Source of the DNA: an uncultured bacterium
Lineage (GTDB): Bacteria > Cyanobacteriota > Vampirovibrionia > Gastranaerophilales > Gastranaerophilaceae
Length of the DNA: 15,518 bases
Assembly (NCBI GenBank): GCA_902489575.1
Contig: CABUAQ010000041.1
Location: 1 to 15,518, forward strand
Reading direction: 5' to 3'
In this document: piece after piece, positions 1-7,251 of the stretch
How positions within the stretch are numbered: the first letter of the stretch is position 1
Layout of the letters: every line of letters starts with the position of its first letter
Position numbers and translations under genes: made by a program
Notes under the pieces: model-generated
Database searches by the model: none
Told to the model about the DNA's origin: nothing
The model's input: only the letters and a program-made list of their open reading frames with translations

Positions 1-11
1 TATAAAAAATG

Positions 12-57
12 AAAAACTCGGGAGATTTATTATATTCTAAACTCCCGAGTTTTTTTA
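12..57 (+). terminator. Strong intrinsic terminator of an upstream gene
   Basis: A 13-bp perfect stem (positions 12-24 with 42-54, core ACTCGGGAG/CTCCCGAGT) is followed by a T run. An A run precedes the 5' arm, so the hairpin could also work on the minus strand. It presumably ends a gene lying left of the window. Confidence 0.85.
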
Positions 58-93
58 TAAAAAGTTTATATGCTATTGTTTTAAATTTATTTG

Positions 94-139
94 TTCCAAA
101 ATTCCCGAACTGGTTGTCAAATATTCCTGAACTGCTTGT
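94..139 (+). repeat. Two tandem copies of an ATTCC(C/T)GAACTG motif
   Basis: ATTCCCGAACTGGTTGT (101-117) and ATTCCTGAACTGCTTGT (123-139) are 22 bp apart and match at 15 of 17 positions. The first copy with its left flank (94-112) matches the reverse complement of 10596-10614 at 17 of 19 positions, and a further relative lies at 10505-10517. Such GC-containing words are unlikely to recur by chance in this AT-rich DNA. They may be ends of a decayed mobile element, but no transposase is visible. Confidence 0.5.
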
Positions 140-491
140 TCTTTTACAATTATTTTAGGCGATGACCGTTTTGACATTAATCTAAAATGCCCTCGATTTT
201 TTCTTTTTAATTTTGCAAAATGTATATTGATACAAAGCAGACACAGTGGTCGGAAGCAGTGTTCCATTCTGTGGCTTCCAAGTTATTGTGTGAGTTGGAC
301 AGTTGAGCTCAAACCTAAATATAGCCAACTTTTAGAACCAGTTTACTTCTTGGGCGGTTGAAATGCGAAATTTGGTACAGAACTTTTAAAATTTTAGTCG
401 AAAATTTTACCCAAAAAGTGGAAATATGATTTCAGTGAGTTTGAGAAAATAAAATACGAAGGATTATATGAAGTTCTAATTTTTGTGCTAG
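140..491. other. Gene-free spacer upstream of the DXS-like gene
   Basis: About 350 bases with no convincing coding region on either strand. A 64-codon minus-strand frame at 73-267 has no ribosome binding site and no recognisable protein. The stretch contains a 10-bp palindrome TTGAGCTCAA at 303-312. I see no riboswitch. The transcript start inferred from the -10 box at 492 lies downstream of this region, so it would be upstream control DNA or relic sequence rather than leader RNA. Confidence 0.5.
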
Positions 492-497
492 TATAAT
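492..497 (+). promoter_or_regulatory. Probable -10 box of the DXS-like gene
   Basis: A perfect TATAAT lies 37 bases before the chosen ATG and implies a leader of about 30 nt. No good -35 box sits 16-18 bases upstream (the region reads about ATGAAGTT), so the promoter may need an activator. Confidence 0.45.
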
Positions 498-533
498 TTT
501 TAATGATTCTGTTTGAAAATAATGGAGGGTAAA

Positions 534-2354
534 ATGAAAAAGAGATTATTATTAGCACTAACGACTGTAATTTTGGTGCAAGGTATTACCTTTGCTAAAG
601 ATACTACAATATTAGATAAAATAAACAACCCGAAAGATGTTAAAAAACTTTCCATTGAACAGATGAATTTGTTATCTGATGATATAAGGCGAGGAATTTT
701 AAACCATTCAAACTTATTAAGCGGACATTTGGGCCCTGATTTAGGTATAGTTGAAGCAACAATTGCTCTCCATTATGTTTTTAATTCACCAAAAGATAAG
801 ATTGTTTTTGATGTTTCACACCAAACATATCCTCACAAAATGCTTACAGGAAGAAAGGGAGCTTTTCTTGACCCTTTAAATCATAAAGAAATTACAGGAT
901 ATTCGAATCCTAATGAAAGTGAACACGATTTCTTTACTTTAGGTCATACATCAACCTCAATCAGTCTTACAACAGGCATGGCAAAAGCGAGAGATTTGAA
1001 AGGTGAAAAGTATAATATAGTTGATGTAATAGGAGACGGGTCGCTTTCAGGTGGTGAAGCTCTTGAAGGATTAAGCAATGCCGCTATTTTAAATTCAAAC
1101 TATATTCTTATAGTTAATGATAACGAAATGGCGATTGCTCCACCTAACGGCGGTTTATTTAAAGCATTAACTGAACTTAGAAATACAAATGGACAATCTC
1201 CAAACAACATTTTTAAAGCTCTCGGTTATGACTATTATTATGTAGAAGAAGGCAACAATGTTGAAAAACTTATTGAAGTATTTAAAAAGGTAAAAGATAC
1301 AAATAAACCTACAGTTGTTCATATTCATACTCTTAAAGGCAAAGGCTATGAACCGGCAGAACAAAATAAGGAAAAGTATCATTATGTATTGTCTGGATTT
1401 CTGGATGGTAAAATTAAAACTCCGGAAGGCTCATACGCATCAATAACCGCAGACTATCTTTTAAAGAAAAAACAAAAAGATAAATCCATTGTTGCGGTAA
1501 CTCCGGCTACACCGGGAGTGTCAGGCTTTACTCCTGAATTTAGAGAAAAAATGGGGAATAACTATACTGATGTCGATATTGCAGAACAACACGCTGTAGG
1601 TTATGTTTCAGGAATTGCGGCCAATGGAGGGAAACCTGTGCTTGCAGTTATGAGTTCATTTATTCAAAGAGCTTATGACCAATTATCACAGGATTTAGCT
1701 ATAAATAAAGCTCCTGCAACAATTTTAGTATTTAATGGCGGAATCTCCGGCAGTGATGTTACTCACTTGGGAATTTTTGATATTCCTTTGATTTCAAATA
1801 TTCCTGACGTTGTCTACCTTGCACCTACAAATAAAGAAGAATATTTTGCAATGATGGATTGGGCAATTGAACAGAAACAGTATCCTGTTGCAATCAGAGT
1901 CCCTAACGGCAATCTTGTTTCAACCGGCAAAAAAGACACAACCGATTATTCAAAATTAAATACTTATAAAGTAACAAATAAAGGTGAAAAAGTTGCAATA
2001 ATTGGTGAAGGTAATTTCTATCAGCTTGCTGTTGATACACAAAAAGAATTAAAAGAAAAACTTGGAATTAATGCAACTGTAGTTAATCCTGTTTATTTAA
2101 CAGGGATTGATGAAAAACTCCTTGAAGAATTAAAACAAAACCATGAGATTGTGGTTACCCTCGAGGACGGTTGTTTAGATGGCGGTTACAGCGAAAAAAT
2201 AACAAGATTTTATGGGAATTCTGATATGAAAGTTTTGAATTACGGGGCCAAAAAAGAATTTACGGACAGGATTTCATTACCTGAATTATTAACACGCTAC
2301 CGTTTGACAAAAGAACAAATTACGGAAGATGTGCAAAATTTGATTAAAAAATAA
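534..2354 (+). CDS. Secreted DXS-like thiamine diphosphate enzyme (divergent 1-deoxy-D-xylulose-5-phosphate synthase paralogue)
   Basis: A 606-residue transketolase-superfamily enzyme that aligns with DXS along its length. I chose the ATG at 534 because GGAGGG lies at 524-529; an in-frame TTG at 513 has no such site. Residues 1-22 form a Sec-type signal peptide (basic start, hydrophobic core, AxA-like end near TFAKD). Thiamine diphosphate residues are present: His65 in SGHLG, GDG at 167-169, NDN at 195-197 and catalytic Glu351 in DIAEQHAV. Arg379, Asp408 and His411 match E. coli R398, D427 and H431. Aligned by eye, E. coli Y392, R420 and R478 are replaced by Met373, Asn401 and Asn458, and the DGHD motif by EGNN. 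R420 and R478 hold the phosphate of glyceraldehyde 3-phosphate, so true DXS activity is doubtful. It probably joins a decarboxylated 2-oxo acid to a different acceptor. Export of a thiamine enzyme is unusual. It is convergent with the LysR gene. Confidence 0.85.
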   Translation: MKKRLLLALTTVILVQGITFAKDTTILDKINNPKDVKKLSIEQMNLLSDDIRRGILNHSNLLSGHLGPDLGIVEATIALHYVFNSPKDKIVFDVSHQTYPHKMLTGRKGAFLDPLNHKEITGYSNPNESEHDFFTLGHTSTSISLTTGMAKARDLKGEKYNIVDVIGDGSLSGGEALEGLSNAAILNSNYILIVNDNEMAIAPPNGGLFKALTELRNTNGQSPNNIFKALGYDYYYVEEGNNVEKLIEVFKKVKDTNKPTVVHIHTLKGKGYEPAEQNKEKYHYVLSGFLDGKIKTPEGSYASITADYLLKKKQKDKSIVAVTPATPGVSGFTPEFREKMGNNYTDVDIAEQHAVGYVSGIAANGGKPVLAVMSSFIQRAYDQLSQDLAINKAPATILVFNGGISGSDVTHLGIFDIPLISNIPDVVYLAPTNKEEYFAMMDWAIEQKQYPVAIRVPNGNLVSTGKKDTTDYSKLNTYKVTNKGEKVAIIGEGNFYQLAVDTQKELKEKLGINATVVNPVYLTGIDEKLLEELKQNHEIVVTLEDGCLDGGYSEKITRFYGNSDMKVLNYGAKKEFTDRISLPELLTRYRLTKEQITEDVQNLIKK

Positions 2355-2379
2355 AATATTTGATTATACTCTTGCAGAA

Positions 2380-2413
2380 ACATACGGGAATATTATTTTT
2401 AATTCCCGTATGT
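2380..2413. terminator. Hairpin between the convergent DXS-like and LysR genes
   Basis: A 12-bp perfect stem, ACATACGGGAAT (2380-2391) with ATTCCCGTATGT (2402-2413), closes a 10-nt AT loop. The right arm covers the last codons and stop of the LysR gene. Neither side has a clean T run, so it may end transcription inefficiently or protect both 3' ends. Confidence 0.5.
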
Positions 2414-3292
2414 TACTTGCATTTTTTCTAAAAATAATTTTGCAGCAGGTGAGAACATCTGATATTTCTTCCAAACAAGTGCCCAAGAACAATAAAACGA
2501 CGGTTCTATCGGGCGAAAACACAATTTACTTGATTGAGAAGTATTTGCAAGATTATCTAATGTAAACATATATCCAACACCCTGTTCAACCATTAATGCA
2601 GCATTATAAAAAAGAGTGTGGGTTGCTGCAATATCCAATTTTGATTGATTTTTGTTAAACCATCTGTAAAAATCATTATCGGGAGTCGGTTTTCTAAAAG
2701 CCTTTCTTGACAATATCAAAGGCACTTTTTCCATATCTTCATAGGTTACAAATTCCTTTTTTGCTAAAGGAGAATCTTTTCTCATAACAACGCCCCAAAC
2801 ATCTGTTTCGGGAAGATTTATTGCATTATATTTTGCTAAATCGACAGGCTGCATAACAATCCCAAAATCAAGAAGTCCGTTGTCAATCCTTTCTAAAACA
2901 TCTTCCATGATGCCGCTATACATGTGAAAAATTATCTCAGAGTGAATTGAACGAATATCATTTATTATATCGCCTATTGATTTTAAGGTTTCCGTTTCGC
3001 CAGCACCGATATGAACTTCACCTGAAATATCATTTTTGAGTGAAGTAAATTCGTTTTGAGTTTTTTCAACCATATCAATAATTGCTTCTGCTCTTTTTCT
3101 TAAAATCATCCCTTCCGGTGTGAGCGAAATATTGAGCTGTCCTCTATTAAAAAGTTTTTGTCCGAGTTCTTTTTCTAAATCTTGCAGCTGTCTTGATAAA
3201 GTAGGTTGAGTCAGGTGTAAATAATTCGCAGCTCCTGTGATTGACCCCTCTCTTGCAACAGTTAGAAAATATTTTAAGACTCTAAATTCCAT
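2399..3292 (-). CDS. LysR-family transcriptional regulator
   Basis: A 297-residue protein of normal LysR length. The N-terminal winged helix-turn-helix is typical: MEFRVLKYFLTVAREGSIT, then AANYLHLTQPTLSRQLQDLE and LGQKLFNR. The rest (about 90-295) fits the LysR effector-binding domain. It diverges from the operon that begins at 3390, with 97 bp between the starts, the classical arrangement in which such a regulator controls the neighbouring operon and itself. The effector cannot be predicted, although the redox and hydrolase genes downstream suggest a small organic metabolite or electrophile. Its stop codon lies in a hairpin shared with the DXS-like gene. Confidence 0.93.
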   Translation of the reverse strand: MEFRVLKYFLTVAREGSITGAANYLHLTQPTLSRQLQDLEKELGQKLFNRGQLNISLTPEGMILRKRAEAIIDMVEKTQNEFTSLKNDISGEVHIGAGETETLKSIGDIINDIRSIHSEIIFHMYSGIMEDVLERIDNGLLDFGIVMQPVDLAKYNAINLPETDVWGVVMRKDSPLAKKEFVTYEDMEKVPLILSRKAFRKPTPDNDFYRWFNKNQSKLDIAATHTLFYNAALMVEQGVGYMFTLDNLANTSQSSKLCFRPIEPSFYCSWALVWKKYQMFSPAAKLFLEKMQVTYGN

Positions 3293-3389
3293 ATTTTAAT
3301 CTTATCATTAGAGTATTATGCCTGTCAAGTATAACCATATATGTACTATAAGTATTTGCTATTTTTAAAATATCGTAAATAATGAAAAT
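3293..3389. promoter_or_regulatory. Divergent control region between the LysR gene and the operon
   Basis: 97 bp of AT-rich DNA. TGTCAA/TTGACA at 3323-3328 could serve as a -35 in either direction: minus strand with TAAGAT at 3304-3299 (18-bp spacer, start almost at the LysR ATG), plus strand with TATAAG after 18 bp. Between them lies the loose dyad TATA-N13-TATA, a possible LysR box. The boxes are imperfect and the assignment is tentative. Confidence 0.4.
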
Positions 3390-3611
3390 ATGGATGAAAC
3401 TGTAAAAAAAGCATTAAATCAAAATCTAATTGATTCAGGTTGTACTAAAGAAGTTATAGATGAATTCTTTTTACTTTTTGAGCAAAAAAGAAAAAAAGAA
3501 GCCTTGAGACTTCTTGCAAAATACAAGGCCGAACTTTTAGATAACTTGCACGATAGTCAAAATAAAATCGACTGTCTTGATTATTTGATTTTTAACTTAA
3601 ATCAAAATTAA
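3390..3611 (+). CDS. Small helical protein of unknown function
   Basis: A 73-residue, highly charged, probably all-alpha protein with no signal peptide or membrane segment. The pattern (a start like NQNLIDSGCTKEVIDEFFLL, then RLLAKYKAELLDNLH and KIDCLDYLI) resembles small proteins I recall beside LysR regulators and flavodoxins in Clostridia. No function is known to me. It is the first gene of the operon diverging from LysR. The ribosome binding site is poor. Two cysteines (18 and 62) are present, but no metal motif. It may be an accessory or regulatory partner; that is only inference from position. Confidence 0.7.
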   Translation: MDETVKKALNQNLIDSGCTKEVIDEFFLLFEQKRKKEALRLLAKYKAELLDNLHDSQNKIDCLDYLIFNLNQN

Positions 3612-3618
3612 AGGACTT

Positions 3619-3845
3619 ATGAACAGACAAGCATTTAATAAATTATACATATATTGTAATATAGCTTTAATAATGACGGCTTTGATTTCGGGGTTATCAT
3701 TTGTAGCACAAAAACTTGGAATATATCAGTTAAAAATCCAAAATCGGGCAAAATTGTTGCAGATTCTGCCGGTGAAATTATAAGAGAAGATGCCGTTATG
3801 AAATGCAACGGTGTTGTTGAATTAAGAGAAGAATTAAAAGTATAA
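3619..3845 (+). pseudogene. Decayed segment: EamA-transporter-like start and an out-of-frame coding tail
   Basis: An ATG at 3619, with AAAGGA before it, opens a 54-codon frame ending at 3783. Its residues 16-34 (ALIMTALISGLSFVAQKLG) resemble the first membrane helix of EamA/DMT drug-metabolite transporters, which usually read TALIWGxxFVAQK. The similarity then stops. From about 3657 a second frame runs open to a stop at 3843-3845 and reads like real protein (WNISVKNPKSGKIVADSAGE, then IIREDAVMKCNGVVELREE) but has no start codon at its head. The stretch is best explained as a deletion that joined remnants of two genes in different frames. The 54-residue peptide might still be translated. Confidence 0.5.
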
Positions 3846-3857
3846 AGGAGAGTAACT

Positions 3858-4397
3858 ATGACAAAAAATGTATTAGTAATATCATCAACTTTAAGAAAAA
3901 ACGGAAATTCTGAACTTTTAGCCAAAGAATTTTTAAAAGGCGCTCAAGAGGTTGGCAATAATGTTGAATTTGTAACTTTGCAAGATAAAGAAATCAAATT
4001 CTGCAAAGGCTGTCTTGCTTGTCAAAAAATCGGTCATTGTGTGATAAATGATGACACAATTGAAATCACCGAAAAAATGAAAAATGCTGATGTAATTGCT
4101 TTTGCAAGCCCGATTTATTATTACGAAATGTCAGGACAATTAAAAACTATGCTTGATAGGGCAAATGCTTTATTTGCATCTGATTATAAATTCAGAGATA
4201 TTTATTTCCTATCAACTGCGGCAGATACCGACCCACACAGTGCGGATATTGCAATTCAAGGAATTAAAGGCTGGATTGCTTGTTTTTCCAAAGCTCAATT
4301 TAAAGGTGCTATTTTAGGAGCAGGTGCAGAAGCTCCGGGGGATGTTATCAATAACCCTGCAATGCAAAAAGCCTATGAAATGGGGAAAGGAGTTTAG
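3858..4397 (+). CDS. Iron-sulfur flavoprotein / NADPH-dependent FMN reductase family
   Basis: A 179-residue flavodoxin-fold protein. The FMN phosphate loop is at 10-18 (STLRKNGNS), and ASPIYYYEMSGQLKTMLDR at 83-101 is the usual second flavin-binding segment of this family. Between them lies Cys49-x2-Cys52-x2-Cys55-x5-Cys61, which fits the compact CX2CX2CX4-7C motif that carries a 4Fe-4S cluster in archaeal and bacterial iron-sulfur flavoproteins. It is probably a cytoplasmic electron carrier or NAD(P)H-dependent reductase. AAGGAGAG precedes the ATG. The TAG stop abuts the ATG of the next gene, so it belongs to the operon. If the cysteines do not bind a cluster, it is an ordinary flavodoxin-like reductase. 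Confidence 0.87.
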   Translation: MTKNVLVISSTLRKNGNSELLAKEFLKGAQEVGNNVEFVTLQDKEIKFCKGCLACQKIGHCVINDDTIEITEKMKNADVIAFASPIYYYEMSGQLKTMLDRANALFASDYKFRDIYFLSTAADTDPHSADIAIQGIKGWIACFSKAQFKGAILGAGAEAPGDVINNPAMQKAYEMGKGV

Positions 4398-5426
4398 ATG
4401 ATTAAAAAGATAGTTGTTTGTTTAATGACACTCATGATAGGAGGTGCATTAATGGTTCAAGCTAAAGACAATAATTGGGATAAAACTTTTCCTAAAAGCG
4501 ATAAGGTAAATATTCAGAAAGTAAGTTTCAAAAACCGCTACGGTATTGAACTTGTTGGTGATTTATACACTCCTCAAAATACAACAGATAAAATGGCAGC
4601 GATTGCGGTTTCCGGGCCGTTTGGGGCTGTAAAAGAACAAGTTTCCGGCAGATATGCCCAAACTCTGGCAGAACGAGGTTTTATTACCCTGGCATTTGAC
4701 CCGAGTTACACTGGGGAATCCAAAGGTGAGCCTCGAAACATTGCAAGTCCTGAAATTAACACAGAAGATTTTTCAGCAGCGGTTGATTTTTTATCAACTC
4801 AAGAAAATGTTGATCCAAACAAAATTGGTATAATTGGAATTTGCGGTTTTGGCGGCTTTGGCTTGAATGCTGCTGTAATCGATACAAGAATTAAAGCAAC
4901 AGCAACAATTACAATGTATGATATGACAAGAGTTACAGCCAAAGGCTATAACGATTCAATGGATGAACAGGCTCGTTATGAATTAAAACAAGCTTTGAAC
5001 AATCAAAGAACTGAAGACTTTAAAAACGGAAGTTATAAAAAAGGTGACGGTATGCCGAAAGTTGCAACCGATGATATGCCTCAGTTTTTAAAAGATTATA
5101 TCGGATATTATCAAAACAAAAAAAGAGGTTTTCACCCTCGTTCTATCGGTTCAAACGGAGCTTGGAATATGACCTCATCTCTGTCTTTAATCAATATGCC
5201 GATTTTAGCGTATAGCAATGAAATAAAAACTCCTGTTTTAATGGTTCACGGTGAAAATGCGCACAGCAGATATTTTAGTGAAGATGCGTTTAAAAAACTT
5301 AAAGGCGATAATAAAGAATTGTACATCGTAAAAGGGGCAAATCACGTTGATTTATATGACAACTTGGAAAAAATTCCGTTCGATAAAATTGAAACATTCT
5401 TTAAAACAAATTTGGAGGCTGAATAG
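4398..5426 (+). CDS. Secreted alpha/beta hydrolase, dienelactone-hydrolase-like
   Basis: A 342-residue alpha/beta hydrolase with a Sec signal peptide (1-22, ending MVQAK). The nucleophile elbow is GICGFGG at 147-153, with Cys149 as nucleophile as in dienelactone hydrolases, not the usual Ser. His316 (GANHVDLYD) is the probable catalytic histidine, and the segment at 280-291 (VLMVHGENAHS) should supply the acid. The oxyanion region VSGPFG (71-76) is present. An insertion of about 75 residues (roughly 175-250) forms a lid. It starts directly after the flavoprotein stop, and the next gene starts directly after its own stop. It should hydrolyse an ester, lactone or thioester in the periplasm; the substrate is unknown. 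RBS GGAAAGGAG lies inside the preceding gene. Confidence 0.87.
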   Translation: MIKKIVVCLMTLMIGGALMVQAKDNNWDKTFPKSDKVNIQKVSFKNRYGIELVGDLYTPQNTTDKMAAIAVSGPFGAVKEQVSGRYAQTLAERGFITLAFDPSYTGESKGEPRNIASPEINTEDFSAAVDFLSTQENVDPNKIGIIGICGFGGFGLNAAVIDTRIKATATITMYDMTRVTAKGYNDSMDEQARYELKQALNNQRTEDFKNGSYKKGDGMPKVATDDMPQFLKDYIGYYQNKKRGFHPRSIGSNGAWNMTSSLSLINMPILAYSNEIKTPVLMVHGENAHSRYFSEDAFKKLKGDNKELYIVKGANHVDLYDNLEKIPFDKIETFFKTNLEAE

Positions 5427-6281
5427 ATGAAAAAATTAATTACATTGTGTCTGATAATGGCATTTGCAAGTTCAAGCATTGTATTTGCAGCAACAAATAA
5501 TCAAAAAGGAAATAAAACTATGAAAAAAATCACACAAACAGCAGGAAGAACTCAATTAGGCAATTTTGCCCCTGAGTTTGCTCATTTTAATGATGATATT
5601 TTATTCGGCGAAAACTGGAATAATAAGGATATTGATACAAAAACTCGCTCAATAGTAACAGTTGTCGCTCTTGTATCTCAAGGAATCACTGACAGCTCTC
5701 TAAAATATCACCTGCAAAATGCAAAAAATCACGGTGTCACAAAACCCGAAATTGCAGCTATTATAACAAATACTGCATTTTATGCAGGGTGGCCGAAGGC
5801 TTGGGCAGCTTTTAATCTTGCAAAAGAAGTTTGGGGGGTAAATGAAAAGGTAAATGCAAACTCTACCAAAGAAAGCTACGCAAATTCAATTTTTTTTCCA
5901 ATTGGAACGGAAAACATTGCTTATAATAAATATTTCATAGGCCAAAGCTATGTTTCACCAATTTCAACAAGTCAGGTAAATATGGTAAATGTTACGTTTG
6001 AACCTAAATGCAGAAACAATTGGCACATTCACCACGCAAAATCAGGCGGCGGTCAAATTTTAATTGCAATAGGCGGCAGAGGTTATTACCAAGAATGGGG
6101 TAAACCCGCACAAGAACTTATGCCGGGAGATGTTGTAAATATTCCCGCAGGTGTTAAACACTGGCACGGTGCAGCACCTGATAGTTGGTTTTCACATATT
6201 GCCGTTGAAGTTGACGGAGTTGAAACCTCTAACGAGTGGCTTGAACCTGTTAATGATGAACAGTACGGCAAATTAAAATAG
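5427..6281 (+). CDS. Secreted carboxymuconolactone decarboxylase-like/cupin fusion protein
   Basis: 284 residues in three parts. Residues 1-21 are a Sec signal peptide. About 45-137 is a carboxymuconolactone decarboxylase (CMD) domain (TKTRSIVTVVALVSQG, AFYAGWPKAWAA). About 165-265 is a cupin domain. The CMD part lacks the CxxC pair of AhpD peroxidases, so a peroxidase role is unlikely. The cupin metal site is visible as His200, His202 (NWHIHH) and His245 (PAGVKHWHG); the glutamate normally found between the motifs appears to be Gln210. The gene starts right after the hydrolase stop, with GGAGG 8 bases upstream. CMD-cupin proteins are often clustered with aldo/keto reductases and flavodoxins. 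An isomerase, decarboxylase or hydrolytic role in the same exported pathway is inferred. Confidence 0.85.
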   Translation: MKKLITLCLIMAFASSSIVFAATNNQKGNKTMKKITQTAGRTQLGNFAPEFAHFNDDILFGENWNNKDIDTKTRSIVTVVALVSQGITDSSLKYHLQNAKNHGVTKPEIAAIITNTAFYAGWPKAWAAFNLAKEVWGVNEKVNANSTKESYANSIFFPIGTENIAYNKYFIGQSYVSPISTSQVNMVNVTFEPKCRNNWHIHHAKSGGGQILIAIGGRGYYQEWGKPAQELMPGDVVNIPAGVKHWHGAAPDSWFSHIAVEVDGVETSNEWLEPVNDEQYGKLK

Positions 6282-6287
6282 GGGAAA

Positions 6288-6301
6288 GCGGCTTTTGCCG
6301 C
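6288..6301 (+). other. Small GC-rich hairpin between the cupin gene and tatA
   Basis: GCGGC-TTTT-GCCGC forms a tight five-pair tetraloop hairpin in the only sizeable gap (51 bp) of the operon. No T run follows, so it is not a standard terminator. It may protect or process the mRNA and set different levels for the two halves of the operon. Confidence 0.4.
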
Positions 6302-6332
6302 ATCCTATAAAAAACAAAGAAAGGATAACAAT

Positions 6333-6536
6333 ATGTCATTAGGCTTTACAGAAATATTTTTAATCATTATTGTTGTACTTTTGCTTTTCGGGTCAAAGAG
6401 AATTCCTGAACTTGCGAAAGCTTTAGGCAGAGCAAAACACGAATTTGAAAAAGCAAAAGATTCAATAAAACAGGAAGCACAAGAACTTACAAAAGATGTT
6501 GAAACAATAGCAAAAAACGAACAAAAAAATGACTAA
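6333..6536 (+). CDS. tatA: Twin-arginine translocase subunit TatA/TatE
   Basis: A 67-residue protein with typical TatA layout: a short periplasmic start, one membrane helix (about 5-19), the FG hinge in [12 protein letters not shown], an amphipathic helix (about 23-43) and a charged tail. TatA oligomers form the protein-conducting element of the Tat system, which moves folded, cofactor-bearing proteins across the cytoplasmic membrane. AAAGGA precedes the ATG. The gene overlaps tatC by 8 nt, implying coupled translation. No separate TatB is seen, so this looks like a minimal TatA-TatC system. Confidence 0.93.
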   Translation: MSLGFTEIFLIIIVVLLLFGSKRIPELAKALGRAKHEFEKAKDSIKQEAQELTKDVETIAKNEQKND

Positions 6537-7248
6537 CAAGGTGGATAATGAAAACTTCATATCGCATTTAGATGCGCTTAGAGGAATGCTTTTAAGGTCA
6601 ATTTCGGCAATTGTAATTCTTTCGCCTGTAGGATTTTATGCTGCTCCTAAGTTTTTGAATTTTCTGATACAAAACTCTCTGCCTGAAAGTATGACAAAAC
6701 TTCACTACTTTTCACCAATGGAAGTTTTTATTATTCAGTTAAAAATTGGAGTTTTAATTGCGTTTGTAATTTCGTTTCCGTATATTGTTTATGAAATTAA
6801 AAAGTTTATTAATCCTGCTCTTTATCAAAATGAGCGCAGATTTTTATCAGGGTTAATTTTATCATCAAGTTTTTTGTTTTTGTTAGGCGGGGCCTTTTGT
6901 ATATTTTTCATCTTGCCTTTGATAATGAACTTTTCAGCAGGGTTTGCAACCGCTGAACTCACTCCGACATTGGGCTTGAATAATTTTGTAACTTTAGCAG
7001 GCGGTTTGATTTTAGCATTCGGGTTAATGTTTCAATTTCCTCTTGCGACAATTTTCTCTGTAAAACTCGGTCTTGTTGAAATAGAAACATTAAAACATAT
7101 AAGACCGTATGTTTTTGTCGGGATTTTGATTATATCAGCACTTTTAACACCGCCTGATGTAGTAAGTCAATTAATGCTCGGTGTTCCGACATATATTTTG
7201 TATGAAATAGGTATTTTAATCACAAACAGAATAAATAAGAAAGGGTAA
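6529..7248 (+). CDS. tatC: Twin-arginine translocase subunit TatC
   Basis: 239 residues with the six-helix TatC topology. Family landmarks are clear: [11 protein letters not shown] near the N-terminus, [13 protein letters not shown] (including the Glu equivalent to E. coli E103, part of signal-peptide recognition) and RPYVFVG followed by [10 protein letters not shown] near the end. TatC recognises twin-arginine signal peptides. One oddity is that the N-terminal motif, HLxELR in most TatC proteins, reads HLDALR here, so the position of E. coli Glu15 is Ala. The ATG lies inside the end of tatA (ATGACTAA overlap) without its own ribosome binding site, so translation is probably coupled. The aldo/keto reductase two genes downstream has a Tat signal. 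Confidence 0.95.
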   Translation: MTNKVDNENFISHLDALRGMLLRSISAIVILSPVGFYAAPKFLNFLIQNSLPESMTKLHYFSPMEVFIIQLKIGVLIAFVISFPYIVYEIKKFINPALYQNERRFLSGLILSSSFLFLLGGAFCIFFILPLIMNFSAGFATAELTPTLGLNNFVTLAGGLILAFGLMFQFPLATIFSVKLGLVEIETLKHIRPYVFVGILIISALLTPPDVVSQLMLGVPTYILYEIGILITNRINKKG

Positions 7249-7251
7249 CTT

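Noticed and set aside
73..267. 64-codon minus-strand open frame between the terminator and the DXS-like gene
   Set aside because: No ribosome binding site, no recognisable protein, and it is built over the tandem ATTCC repeats; probably relic DNA or chance.
513..533. Longer start (TTG at 513) for the DXS-like protein
   Set aside because: It would put MKIMEGK ahead of a normal signal peptide, and the GGAGGG at 524-529 is correctly placed for the ATG at 534.
503..533. Thiamine riboswitch before the DXS-like gene
   Set aside because: The leader after the predicted start is only about 30 nt, and no THI-element motifs were seen upstream.
1167..1382. Minus-strand open frame inside the DXS-like gene
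   Set aside because: Antisense shadow of a well-supported coding region, with low-complexity Phe/Ile content.
3635..3925. 96-codon minus-strand open frame over the decayed segment
   Set aside because: Overlaps the start of the flavoprotein and the plus-strand remnants; no recognisable motif.
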